Below, one piece after another: positions 35,593 to 45,800 of a stretch of 64,000 nucleotides of DNA. This DNA is from Endomicrobium sp. (GTDB taxonomy: Bacteria > Elusimicrobiota > Endomicrobiia > Endomicrobiales > Endomicrobiaceae), in NCBI GenBank assembly GCA_031261715.1, contig JAISJB010000001.1:62001-126000 (forward strand), in the 5' to 3' direction. The number at the start of each line of letters is the position of its first letter. The stretch's first letter is position 1. A program made the translations under genes and the position numbers. Under the pieces are notes generated by a model. That model worked only from the letters and a program-made list of their open reading frames with translations, was not told the origin of the DNA and searched no databases.

Positions 35593-37296
35593 TTATGTAT
35601 ACTCAAGCGTATTTACACCAACATATATTAATTTATCTATAATTTGACGTACAGCTTTATTTTGAAAAAATTGTTGTAAAGATAATGCAGTAACATTACC
35701 TATATTTGTAATTTGTTTAAAATCGCTTATATTTGCATTTAATAATGCATTTATATTTTTAAAATGTTTAGCTACAATTTCAGAAGATGTTTCTCCAAGA
35801 CATTGTATACCTAAAGCAAATAGTAATTTTCGTAAAGGTTGTTTTTTACTTTCATGTATTGCTCTAAGTAAAGTGTTAACTTTTTTTTCTTTAAATATGT
35901 TAAGGTTTATCAGATCACTGTAAGTTAAAAAATAAATATCTGCAATAGTCATTAACTTTTTTTTTTGGATTAATCTAACTATGAATATTTTTCCAATACC
36001 TTTAATATTCATAGCTTTTCTACTCACAAAATGAAGTAAATGTCTTTGTAATTGTGCTGGACATTGTGGATTAACACATATATACTTATTATGTACAACA
36101 TTAATTGTCTTATAACATGCTGGACAATGCTGTGGTGGTTTAAAGAAATCATTAGTTTGTTTTTTTATTAATTTCATTATTTTAGGTATGACATCTCCAG
36201 CTCGTTTAATCAAAACAACATCTCCTTCGTTAACATTTAAACGTTTAATTTCATTGAAATTATGAAGTGTTGCTTTTGATATTGTGACTCCTGCTAAAAT
36301 ACTTTGTTCTAATATGGCTAATGGAGTCAAAGTGCCATTACGACCAACCTGAACACAAATCTTCTTGATAGTAGTTATCGTTTGTTGCGCGATAAATTTA
36401 AATGCTATAGCCCATCTAGGATGTCTAGTTGTACAACCTAATGACTTTTGTTTTTTAAAGCAATTGAGTTTAAGTACTAAACCATCAATTGTATATGATA
36501 ATGAGTTGCGCTGTTCAATCATATAATTTACATATACTAAAATATCATTTATTGAGTGACAAATATGCAAATTATTTTGCAAGTTAAATCCACATAACTG
36601 ACAAAATTGAAAAAACTTGAATTGTGTATCTATAAATGGCCCATCAATAAGTTTACTAAATGTATGTACAAAAAAATTTAAATTTCTAGAAGCAGTAACT
36701 TTATAATTTTTATGTCTCAATGCCCCAGAAGTTGCATTTCTAGCATTAGCAAATGTGGCTTGTTCATTCAATTTCGCAAACTCAAATTTATTCATATATA
36801 CTTCACCACGTAATTCAAATATTTTAGGTGGACTACATACTAGAAGTTTATGAGGTATATTTTTTATAGTTAGAACATTTTTAGTTATATCTTCTCCTAT
36901 TGTCCCTGTACCACGTGTAGAGCCAGAATGTAATACTCCATTGATATAAATTAAACTTATGCCAACTCCATCAATTTTTGGTTCGCAAATAATTTCTATA
37001 TTTTCATTACAAAAACGACGTTCAAGCATTTTATACCATTTAATAATTTCATGATTTGAATATGTATTGGATAACGATAGCATTTTTGATAAATGTTTAA
37101 CTTGGTTACAATCAACTGCAACAAAACCTGGCAATGTTTTAGCTGGAATATAATTTTGCTGTTCAAGAATGCTCAGTTCTTTAACAAGTTTATCGTATTC
37201 TATATCAGATATTTTAGAAGTATTATGATTGTAATACAGCTCATCATGATATATAATTTTTTTTCTTAAGTATTTTATTCTTTCTTGAGTATCCAT
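35593..37296 (-). CDS. ligA: NAD-dependent DNA ligase lacking the BRCT domain
   Basis: LigA seals nicks using NAD. Domain Ia at the N-terminus (RKKIIYHDELYYN), the adenylated Lys in EPKIDG (K107), the OB domain, the Cys4 zinc finger (CPACYK with CVNPQCPAQ) and a helix-hairpin-helix region are present. At 567 residues it stops about 100 short of typical LigA, after the final HhH and FFQNKAVRQII. The C-terminal BRCT domain is absent, and only 59 bases separate the stop from purH, so no remnant remains. Confidence 0.95.
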   Translation of the reverse strand: MDTQERIKYLRKKIIYHDELYYNHNTSKISDIEYDKLVKELSILEQQNYIPAKTLPGFVAVDCNQVKHLSKMLSLSNTYSNHEIIKWYKMLERRFCNENIEIICEPKIDGVGISLIYINGVLHSGSTRGTGTIGEDITKNVLTIKNIPHKLLVCSPPKIFELRGEVYMNKFEFAKLNEQATFANARNATSGALRHKNYKVTASRNLNFFVHTFSKLIDGPFIDTQFKFFQFCQLCGFNLQNNLHICHSINDILVYVNYMIEQRNSLSYTIDGLVLKLNCFKKQKSLGCTTRHPRWAIAFKFIAQQTITTIKKICVQVGRNGTLTPLAILEQSILAGVTISKATLHNFNEIKRLNVNEGDVVLIKRAGDVIPKIMKLIKKQTNDFFKPPQHCPACYKTINVVHNKYICVNPQCPAQLQRHLLHFVSRKAMNIKGIGKIFIVRLIQKKKLMTIADIYFLTYSDLINLNIFKEKKVNTLLRAIHESKKQPLRKLLFALGIQCLGETSSEIVAKHFKNINALLNANISDFKQITNIGNVTALSLQQFFQNKAVRQIIDKLIYVGVNTLEYT

Positions 37297-37325
37297 ACAG
37301 TTGTGTTAAGATTAATATTAATTCA

Positions 37326-37727
37326 CTATTTGTTATTTCTCAACAATTTCACTTTATCTAAAATTCCATTAATAAATTTAAATGAATCTTTTGTTGAATA
37401 CTTTTTAGAAATTTCTATAGCTTCATTAATTATAACTTTAACTGGAGTATCTAATATTGCTATAATTTCAAAAATAGCAATACGTAAAATATTACGATCA
37501 ACAACCGCTATTCTTTTAATATCCCAATTAATGACATATCTTTTTATAATAGTATCAATTTGTAGTTTGCTATTGCATACTCCCTTAAATAAAGTTATTG
37601 CAAAATCTCTATATAATTTATTTTTTATCAAATTAAATTGTTCAATATCACTCATAATAATATTACAGTTGTCAACTATATATAACATTTTTAAAGCACA
37701 TTCTCTTGCTTGTCTACGTGTACTCAA
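37326..37727 (-). CDS. nusB: Transcription antitermination factor NusB
   Basis: NusB, with S10, binds boxA of rRNA operons. The 133 residues include RRQARECALKMLY at the N-terminus and the C-terminal ILDTPVKVIINEAIEISKKYST, FINGILDKV. Length is normal. It lies between pgi and ligA on the minus strand. A long antisense frame over it has no protein-like sequence. Confidence 0.94.
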   Translation of the reverse strand: MSTRRQARECALKMLYIVDNCNIIMSDIEQFNLIKNKLYRDFAITLFKGVCNSKLQIDTIIKRYVINWDIKRIAVVDRNILRIAIFEIIAILDTPVKVIINEAIEISKKYSTKDSFKFINGILDKVKLLRNNK

Positions 37728-37794
37728 AGTTATGAATCCTCAAATTTGAATATTGTTTTTACATGAAAAGAAGAAAATCCCATTTCCTAATTTT

Positions 37795-39483
37795 TTATCT
37801 TAGCTTAGCATTAGTAGCTATATTATATTGAGATGTAAAAATATTTATCAAATTTCTTGTTGACACGTCATACTTAGTTATCTTATTCATGTTAAATCTA
37901 TTATCATTCAATACTAACATAATTTCTGTTGCTACACTTTTTCCAAGCTCAACTCCCCACTGATCAAAACTATTAATGTTCCATATAACTCCCTGTACAA
38001 AAGTCTTATGTTCATATAAAGCTATTAGAGCTCCAAGTATTTTAGGATTGAGTTCTCGAAATAATATACTAGTTGTTGGCTTATTCCCAACACATACTTT
38101 ATGTGCAGAAATAATATCTATATCTTGCAAATTATTTTTATCATTTACTAATTTTTCTATTATTTCCTGTTTAGTTACTCCAAAAGCTAGAGCTTTTGTT
38201 TGAGCGAAATAATTAGCCATAAGCAATTTGTGATGATTTTTATTGAATTGTTGAAATGGCTTTATAAAACCTATAAAATCACAAGGTATCAATCTTGTTC
38301 CTTGATGAAGAAGTTGAAAAAAGGAATGTTGTGCATTTGTACCAACATCACCCCAAATTATTGAACCAGTGTGATAATTAATGGCATGGCTTTCCATATT
38401 TATAGATTTACCATTACTTTCCATCTCCAATTGTTGTATATATTTTGGAAATATATGTAAATACTGACTATAAGGTAAAATAGCATGGCTATAAGCATTA
38501 AAAAAATTGTTGTACCAAAAACTTAAAATAGCCATAATAACAGGAATATTATTTTCATACTTAGTATATCTAAAATGTTGATCAATATGATAAGCCCCAT
38601 TTAACAACTCTACAAAATTATTAAAACCAATATAACATGCAATTGGTAAACCTATACTTGACCATACTGAATACCTTCCACAAACAAAGTCCCAAAATTT
38701 GAAAATATTATTTTTGTCAACACCAAATTCCAAAGCTTTTACATTATTTGTTGAAATTGCAATAAAATGTTGTTTTAAAGCATTGTACCCAAATTTACTA
38801 ACAATCAACTGTTTTGCTATTCTAGCATTAACAAGTGTTTCAGCAGTAGTAAAAGTTTTGGATGATATTATAAAAATTGTGCTTTCAAGATTTAATTTAG
38901 AATATTGTGTATATATATCACTTGTATCTATATTAGACACAAAATGAATATTTAAACCTTGTTTTGAATAACTTTGCAATGCCTCACATATCATGCGTGG
39001 CCCCAAATCTGAACCACCTATTCCTATGTTAACTATATCCGTGATTTTTTTTCCTGTTATACCACGCCAGCTGCCATTTCGTATTGCATCACTACACCAT
39101 TTCATTTTATACAGCATTAAGTTAATATCTGGCATAATATCCTTCCCCTGCACATAAATAGGACAATTACTTTTGTTCCTAAGGGCTACATGTAATACAG
39201 CCCTATTTTCTGTAAAATTAATATTATTACCAGTAAACATTTTATCTATATAATCGTTTAATTTAATTGATCTTATTAAATCTACTAATAGTTCCTTAGA
39301 CTCCAAAGTGATAATATTTTTAGAGTAATCAAAAACTAGTCCTATCTTATCATCATGTACTGAAAATTTATTAAATCTATCTTGATCCTCAAATAAATAT
39401 CTTAAGTGTAGTTTTCTAATTTTGGCATAATGTCTTTTAAGATTATGCCATTGTTGTGTTTCTGTCAATTGAATTGTTTTCAT
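37795..39483 (-). CDS. pgi: Glucose-6-phosphate isomerase
   Basis: Pgi interconverts glucose-6-phosphate and fructose-6-phosphate. Seen: NIGIGGSDLGPRM, SKTFTTAETL, the PGI signature region GRYSVWSSIGLPIA, MESNGKSI and GVELGKSVA near the end. The 562 residues match the long bacterial form. It is in one run with gap, pgk and rubrerythrin, so central sugar metabolism genes are clustered. Confidence 0.97.
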   Translation of the reverse strand: MKTIQLTETQQWHNLKRHYAKIRKLHLRYLFEDQDRFNKFSVHDDKIGLVFDYSKNIITLESKELLVDLIRSIKLNDYIDKMFTGNNINFTENRAVLHVALRNKSNCPIYVQGKDIMPDINLMLYKMKWCSDAIRNGSWRGITGKKITDIVNIGIGGSDLGPRMICEALQSYSKQGLNIHFVSNIDTSDIYTQYSKLNLESTIFIISSKTFTTAETLVNARIAKQLIVSKFGYNALKQHFIAISTNNVKALEFGVDKNNIFKFWDFVCGRYSVWSSIGLPIACYIGFNNFVELLNGAYHIDQHFRYTKYENNIPVIMAILSFWYNNFFNAYSHAILPYSQYLHIFPKYIQQLEMESNGKSINMESHAINYHTGSIIWGDVGTNAQHSFFQLLHQGTRLIPCDFIGFIKPFQQFNKNHHKLLMANYFAQTKALAFGVTKQEIIEKLVNDKNNLQDIDIISAHKVCVGNKPTTSILFRELNPKILGALIALYEHKTFVQGVIWNINSFDQWGVELGKSVATEIMLVLNDNRFNMNKITKYDVSTRNLINIFTSQYNIATNAKLR

Positions 39484-39489
39484 TGTAGA

Positions 39490-40068
39490 TTAAAAATTAT
39501 CACATAATTCTTCAGCATATGCTTTTGAATGTAAACATGCAGGACATATTTCTAAAGCTTCCTTACTTTCATATATATACCCACAATTCCTACATTTCCA
39601 TCTAGTTACTATGTCCTTTTTAAAAGTTCTATCATTTTCAAGGTTATCAAATAACATTAAATATCTAATCTCATGATGTCTTTCAACTACAGCTATATAA
39701 TTAAAACATTCAGAAACATCACAAAAGCCTTCATCTTTAGCAATCTTAGACATTAATGGATATATTTGAGAATGTTCTTTGTTTTCACCAGAAATAGCAA
39801 ACTTTAAATTTCTCATTGTATCATATATAGGCATAGATGAAAAAGTTGTATTGATATTCAAATTATTATTTTCTAAAAAACTATAAAACCTTTTTGCATG
39901 TTCTTTCTCATTATTTGCAGTTTCTTCAAAAATAGCAGCAATTTGTTCTAACCCTTCCTTTTTAGCGGCTGAAGCAAAAAAATTATATCTTAGATTTGCC
40001 TGAGCTTCACCACAAAATGCTTTTAATAGATTTTTTTCTGTTTCTGTTCCTTTAATTGACTTATTCAT
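39490..40068 (-). CDS. Rubrerythrin
   Basis: A non-haem diiron peroxidase of anaerobes and microaerobes. The N-terminal ferritin-like domain has EAQANLRY and EETANNEKEHAKRFY with diiron ligands, plus a second pair in the VERHHE helix. The C-terminal rubredoxin domain has two CxxC pairs, CRNCGY and CPACLH. The 192 residues are normal. The presence of both domains shows a complete electron route. It lies between pgk and pgi. It supports a low-oxygen lifestyle. Confidence 0.95.
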   Translation of the reverse strand: MNKSIKGTETEKNLLKAFCGEAQANLRYNFFASAAKKEGLEQIAAIFEETANNEKEHAKRFYSFLENNNLNINTTFSSMPIYDTMRNLKFAISGENKEHSQIYPLMSKIAKDEGFCDVSECFNYIAVVERHHEIRYLMLFDNLENDRTFKKDIVTRWKCRNCGYIYESKEALEICPACLHSKAYAEELCDNF

Positions 40069-40090
40069 TTTAAAGTTATATAACCTCCAC

Positions 40091-41338
40091 TCAAATAATA
40101 TTAGGTAATACTTGTAAACCAGGCAATTTAGTTCCAGATAAGAATGCTAAAGAAGCTCCTCCTCCTGTGGAAATATGACTAATATCTTTATTTACGTTAG
40201 CTTGTTTTACTGCAGCAACAGAATCTCCGCCTCCAATTATTGAAAAAGCGCCATTCCTAGTTGCTTGTGCTATTGCTTTAGCAATAGCTGTTGTTCCTTT
40301 AGAAAATTGATTTGATTCAAATACTCCAAGTGGGCCATTCCAAACAATAGTTTTTGCAAGATTAATAAATTTTGTAAACAAATTGACTGTTCTTGGGCCT
40401 ATATCAACACCTAACATAAATTTATCATAAATCATATTATCTTTTGTAATTATAAACTGACAATTATCAGTAATCTTCCCATCAATAAAATTATTTTTAC
40501 TAATGATTACATGATCTATTGGCAAAATAAACAACTTGTGTTGTTCATTGCGTAATAAATCTTTTGCTAATTGCAATTGATCATTATCAACAATAGAATG
40601 TCCCATTTGTATTCCTTGTGAAAACAGAAACGTATAAGCCATAGCTCCACCTAATGCTATATGACTAACTTTGTTTACTAGATTATGTATTACTTTTATT
40701 TTATCAGTTACTTTTGCTCCTCCTAGTATTAATAAGAAAGGATGTAAGGGATTGGTAATCACTTTACTTAGACATTTAAGTTCATTTTCAACTAAAAATC
40801 CTACAACCGCATTACTAATATACCTTACAATACCTACAGTTGAAGCATGTTCTCTATGCAGTACCCCAAAGGCATCTTGCACAAATACAGTTCCCATAGT
40901 TGCAAGTTGTTGTGCAAATTTATACATAGCTGATGTATCTTTTTCCCCTAAACTATTTTTGCCTTCTTCCTCACAATGAAATCTAAGGTTTTCCAATAAA
41001 CAAATTTCTCCTGGTTGTAATTGTGACACACCTTGTTTTGTTTCATTACTTATACAGTCATTTCCAAAAAATTTAACATCTATATTAAGTATTTTACTTA
41101 AATACTTTGCAACAGGATACAAACTCATGCTAGGTATAAAGTGCCCTTTAGGCCTACCTAAATGAGACATTAAGATTATAGAAGCACCTTGACGTAAAAT
41201 ATATTGTATTGTTGGCACAGTTCTAATAATTCTCTCATCATCAAGTACTTCCAGATGTTTATCTAATGGCACGTTATAATCAACACGTAGTAATACCTTT
41301 TTATTTTTTATGCAAATATCTCTTAAAGTTTTCTTCAT
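40091..41338 (-). CDS. pgk: Phosphoglycerate kinase
   Basis: Pgk makes ATP from 1,3-bisphosphoglycerate. Seen: VLLRVDYNVPLDK at the N-terminus, SHLGRPKG, LENLRFHCEEE, GGAKVTDKI, WNGPLGVFE and IGGGDSVAAV with the C-terminal STGGGASL. The 415 residues are normal. It directly follows gap, the preceding glycolytic step. Confidence 0.98.
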   Translation of the reverse strand: MKKTLRDICIKNKKVLLRVDYNVPLDKHLEVLDDERIIRTVPTIQYILRQGASIILMSHLGRPKGHFIPSMSLYPVAKYLSKILNIDVKFFGNDCISNETKQGVSQLQPGEICLLENLRFHCEEEGKNSLGEKDTSAMYKFAQQLATMGTVFVQDAFGVLHREHASTVGIVRYISNAVVGFLVENELKCLSKVITNPLHPFLLILGGAKVTDKIKVIHNLVNKVSHIALGGAMAYTFLFSQGIQMGHSIVDNDQLQLAKDLLRNEQHKLFILPIDHVIISKNNFIDGKITDNCQFIITKDNMIYDKFMLGVDIGPRTVNLFTKFINLAKTIVWNGPLGVFESNQFSKGTTAIAKAIAQATRNGAFSIIGGGDSVAAVKQANVNKDISHISTGGGASLAFLSGTKLPGLQVLPNII

Positions 41339-41370
41339 ATTCTTGTTTCCATCCTAAGAATTTACTTTAT

Positions 41371-42489
<1,119 letters not shown>

Positions 42490-42495
42490 TTAGAC

Positions 42496-43575
42496 ATGAA
42501 ACTTGGAATCATTGGATTACCAAATGTAGGTAAATCTACGTTGTTTAACGCCCTAACTGGATTAAAAGTTGAAACTTTTAATTATCCATTTTGTACAATA
42601 TCTCCTAACATAGGAGTTGTTGAGGTTCCAGATAACCGTTTAGATTTTCTTGAAAAATATTATCAATCTAATAACAAAATTAAAACTAAAATAGAATTCA
42701 TAGATATTGCAGGTATTATAAAGGGAGCCTCAAATGGAGAAGGCTTGGGTAATAAGTTTTTACATAATATAAGAGAAACTAATGCTATCATTCATATAGT
42801 CAGATGTTTTAATACGAATACTATATCGCATGTTATGGGAAACGTTAACCCCATAAGAGATATAGAAACAATTAATACAGAGCTTATTTTATCCGACTTA
42901 GATATAGTAATAAAGAAATTTGATAGACTAAAAAATGATTTTAATGTACATTATAATTATAGAGCATTTCTCAAGAAAATTATGAAGCATTTAAATGATG
43001 GAAATCCAGTACGAACCATAGAACTTAACAATAATATAGAGCAATACTACTTAAATAGGTTGTATTTAATTACTTCAAAACCTGTATTATATGTTTGTAA
43101 TGTATCTGAATCAAATTTAAGTTGTGATAATAAGTATATACAAGATGTTAAAGATTTTGCTAAAAATGAACATACATATGCTATTAAAATATGTTCAAAA
43201 ATTGAAGAAGAAATTGCTACATTATGTGCAAATGATCGTACAATTTTTTTGAATGAATTTGGCTTACAAGAACCAGGATTAAATTATTTAATAAAATGTA
43301 GCTATGAATTATTACAACTAATAACATTTTTTACTGCAGGCAAAAAAGAAGTACGAGGTTGGGGAATTAAGAAAGGATCATTAATTACAGATGCTGCCAA
43401 TAAAATACATTCTGATTTTAAAAAAGGTTTTATTTGTGCTGAGATTATGAGAATTGATGATTTATGTAAATTTAAAAATGAACAAAATGTAAGAAATAAT
43501 GGACTAATAAAAATTGAAGGAAAAGAATATTTAGTTAATGATGGTGATATTATCAATTTTCGTTTTAATGTATAA
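42496..43575 (+). CDS. ychF: Redox-regulated GTPase/ATPase YchF
   Basis: YchF is an Obg-family P-loop nucleotidase that binds ribosomes. Seen: KLGIIGLPNVGKSTLFNAL, FIDIAGIIKGASNGEGLG, and the C-terminal TGS domain (ITFFTAGKKEVRGWGI). The family normally has NxxE instead of NKxD, consistent with ATP preference. The start at 42496 (MKLGIIGLPN) fits the family. An upstream GTG at 42478 in frame would add only MSYNLD and lies across the -10 box. Length is 359. Confidence 0.95.
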   Translation: MKLGIIGLPNVGKSTLFNALTGLKVETFNYPFCTISPNIGVVEVPDNRLDFLEKYYQSNNKIKTKIEFIDIAGIIKGASNGEGLGNKFLHNIRETNAIIHIVRCFNTNTISHVMGNVNPIRDIETINTELILSDLDIVIKKFDRLKNDFNVHYNYRAFLKKIMKHLNDGNPVRTIELNNNIEQYYLNRLYLITSKPVLYVCNVSESNLSCDNKYIQDVKDFAKNEHTYAIKICSKIEEEIATLCANDRTIFLNEFGLQEPGLNYLIKCSYELLQLITFFTAGKKEVRGWGIKKGSLITDAANKIHSDFKKGFICAEIMRIDDLCKFKNEQNVRNNGLIKIEGKEYLVNDGDIINFRFNV

Positions 43576-43671
43576 GTTGTATTATATTTGACTAAAGAAA
43601 AAATAAAGTAGTAAACTTAAAATGTTAAAGTAATTTAAAATTATTAGTAATATAGGGATAGGGAGTATAAA

Positions 43672-44673
43672 ATGAAGAGAATTTTACTAATTGTAATCAC
43701 TATGATAATGTCATTTATGGCTAGTTATGCTATTGATAATACGAAAGGGAATATTGATAAAGTTGTGGCAGTTGTTAATAATGAACCAATTTTTATATCT
43801 GAAGTTAATACTATAGTTAATTCATTAATTAGTAGAAGTCCAACTACACTGGTTAAACAAAATGAATTAAAAAATATCATTTTAAATCAACAAATTGAGG
43901 CCCTACTTTTAAAACAAGAAGCAAAAAAACAAAAAATACAAGTTACTAAACAAGAAATACAATTAGGTATCAATGAAATAAAAAAGTTGTTTAAAAATGA
44001 ACAAGACTTTAATAATGAATTAAAAAAACTAAATATGACTATTACTAATCTAACAAGAAATGTAACAGAGCAAATATCTATTATTAAGCTTCTTAGTAAA
44101 TCATTAAGTTCTAAAATAAAAATACCTAACGAAACAGAAATCAAATCTTTTTATGATAAATTTTTTATAAATTTTAAACCTGTCAATAAAGAAAATAATA
44201 CTGATATAATAACTTTTGTAAATTTATTAAGAAAAAAGTTTAGTGAACATGTTAAAATACAGCAAATATTTATCAAGTGCCCTAAAAATGCATCAGCAAC
44301 TCAAATACAAGCAGCTCAAACCAAAATAGCAAATATAAAAGGGGCATTACAGAAACAAAAATCTTTTACAAGTATAGCATCACATTATTCTAGTAATTTT
44401 GGTTTAATATATAAAAATGATTTAGCTAATAATATAAATAATGTTATTTTTAATTTAAAAGTTGGAGAATATACTAAGGAACCAATTAAAACAGATAATG
44501 GTTATCACTTTATAAAAATTGAAGAAAAATATGCAAGGAGAGATCTAAATTATAATGATGTTAAAAATGATATCAAAGAATTTTTGTATAGAAAAAGTTT
44601 CATGAGGGAATATATATCCTATATTAAATCTTTGAAATCTAAATCATATATTAAAATAAATCAAAACTGGTAA
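43672..44673 (+). CDS. Exported peptidyl-prolyl isomerase, SurA/PpiC type
   Basis: Residues 1-20 form a signal peptide (MKRILLIVITMIMSFMASYA). Residues about 25-160 resemble the SurA N-terminal chaperone domain (KVVAVVNNEPIFISEVN and a helical core). Residues about 190-300 are a parvulin domain (VKIQQIFIKCP, ending in DNGYHFIKIEEK). Such proteins fold outer-membrane or secreted proteins. A GGGAG ribosome site lies about 9 bases before the ATG. An extracytoplasmic folding factor fits a diderm envelope. Confidence 0.9.
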   Translation: MKRILLIVITMIMSFMASYAIDNTKGNIDKVVAVVNNEPIFISEVNTIVNSLISRSPTTLVKQNELKNIILNQQIEALLLKQEAKKQKIQVTKQEIQLGINEIKKLFKNEQDFNNELKKLNMTITNLTRNVTEQISIIKLLSKSLSSKIKIPNETEIKSFYDKFFINFKPVNKENNTDIITFVNLLRKKFSEHVKIQQIFIKCPKNASATQIQAAQTKIANIKGALQKQKSFTSIASHYSSNFGLIYKNDLANNINNVIFNLKVGEYTKEPIKTDNGYHFIKIEEKYARRDLNYNDVKNDIKEFLYRKSFMREYISYIKSLKSKSYIKINQNW

Positions 44674-44691
44674 AAGAGGAGTTTATTTAGA

Positions 44692-44778
44692 TCCGTGTTA
44701 GCAAACTGTTTTATTATCAAAATTCACCTGCTAAAATAATTTAGGATACACAACTATTTGTGTCATGTTTGCTAGATC
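44692..44778 (+). ncRNA. Possible structured RNA upstream of tRNA-Gln
   Basis: The bases TTAGCAAAC (44698-44706) can pair with GTTTGCTAG (44767-44775). Between them are two further hairpin candidates, CCTGCTAAA with TTTAGG and ATACACAA with TTGTGTCAT (one mismatch). Outer GATC copies extend the closing stem. The piece has no protein frame longer than 14 codons. It could be an mRNA 3' structure, a decayed tRNA or a small RNA. I do not recognise a family. Confidence 0.3.
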
Positions 44779-44817
44779 ATTGTAAAGTTTGTTTAAATAA
44801 TTAAATTTGATAATGTT

Positions 44818-44888
44818 TCCGGGATTGTGTAAAGGTAGCACAAGGGATTTTGGATCCCTTTGTCTAGGTTCGAATCCTAGTCCCGGAG
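44818..44888 (+). tRNA. tRNA-Gln (anticodon TTG)
   Basis: TCCGGGA (44818-44824) pairs fully with TCCCGGA (44881-44887), with G44888 as discriminator. The anticodon stem AGGGA/TCCCT encloses TTTTGGA, so the anticodon is TTG. The T arm is CTAGG-TTCGAAT-CCTAG. CCA is not encoded. A TTGTAA hexamer at 44780-44785 with TAAATT 16 bases on is a weak promoter candidate. It is the only tRNA gene I find in the window. Confidence 0.97.
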
Positions 44889-44894
44889 TTTTAT

Positions 44895-45731
44895 TTATAT
44901 GCCCCAATGCATTTTTTTTTGTAACGTTTCAAAAAATGATTTATTATTATTATTTTGGATTATTAGTTTAAATGATTTTTTGTAAAGATAACAGTTTATT
45001 TCTTCTCCGTTAGCAATAGTGTAATTTTTCTGTCCATCTATAGATAGCATAATTTTACCAGAGTCACTTTTATTTTTAGCTATAAATGAAATTACGTTTT
45101 TATTAGATATGACCATAGATCTTTGAGACAATGTATGTGGAGAAATTGACGTTAAAATAAAAACAGGTAAATTTGGATATACTATTGGCCCTGTAGCGGC
45201 GAGTGAATACGCCGTGGAGCCTGTAGGAGTAGCTATAATCATACCGTCACATTTATAATGAGCTACAAATTTATTATTTATTTTGATGTCTACTATTATA
45301 AGCTTGCTACATAATAATGATTTAACTATACAATCATTAACAGCTATTTGTCTTACTTTGCTATTTTTATAATTAAATTCTATTGAAAGCAAATTTCTTC
45401 TTTCAATTATAAAGTTTGATAATAAAATATTATTTAATAATTGCAAGACATCGTTTATATCGGTATCAGCTAAAAATCCAAGTGAACCTAGATTAATGCC
45501 TTTTATAGGAACTGATAATGGAGCAAAAGTTCTTATAACTTTAAGCATAGTGCCATCTCCACCTAGTGATAGAACGAAATCAACTTTTCTAGATCTAATT
45601 AGTGTTGAACTATTAATAAATACTTTACATTGATATTTTTTAAGATAATTAGAAATGTTTAATGCTAAGTTTATTGCATTTTTTTTATATTTGTTATAAA
45701 CAATTACAAAATTATATTTATTGTTTGTCAT
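44895..45731 (-). CDS. nadK: NAD kinase
   Basis: NadK phosphorylates NAD to NADP. Seen: VLSLGGDGTMLKVIR with the GGDG motif, INLGSLGFLAD, AVNDCIV (the NE/D motif, here NDC), and CDGMIIATPTGSTAYSLAATGPI. The 278 residues are normal. It is a lone minus-strand gene between convergent tRNA-Gln and divergent thiL. No Shine-Dalgarno is visible. The ATG follows an AT-rich -10-like TATAAA by 11 bases. Confidence 0.96.
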   Translation of the reverse strand: MTNNKYNFVIVYNKYKKNAINLALNISNYLKKYQCKVFINSSTLIRSRKVDFVLSLGGDGTMLKVIRTFAPLSVPIKGINLGSLGFLADTDINDVLQLLNNILLSNFIIERRNLLSIEFNYKNSKVRQIAVNDCIVKSLLCSKLIIVDIKINNKFVAHYKCDGMIIATPTGSTAYSLAATGPIVYPNLPVFILTSISPHTLSQRSMVISNKNVISFIAKNKSDSGKIMLSIDGQKNYTIANGEEINCYLYKKSFKLIIQNNNNKSFFETLQKKMHWGI

Positions 45732-45800
45732 AATTTCAAATATTTATAATGTATTTTATATAATATAAAATAAATGAATTAAAAGTATTCAGAGGGCCAA

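Noticed and set aside
37285-37749. 154-codon open frame on the plus strand opposite nusB
   Set aside because: nusB on the minus strand has clear family motifs. The antisense frame is Leu/Ile-rich without recognisable domain or ribosome site.
44695-44739. Tiny frame starting at GTG 44695 after AGAGGAG
   Set aside because: Only 14 codons, with over-long spacing to the ribosome-like site. It lies within the inverted-repeat element, so chance is likelier.
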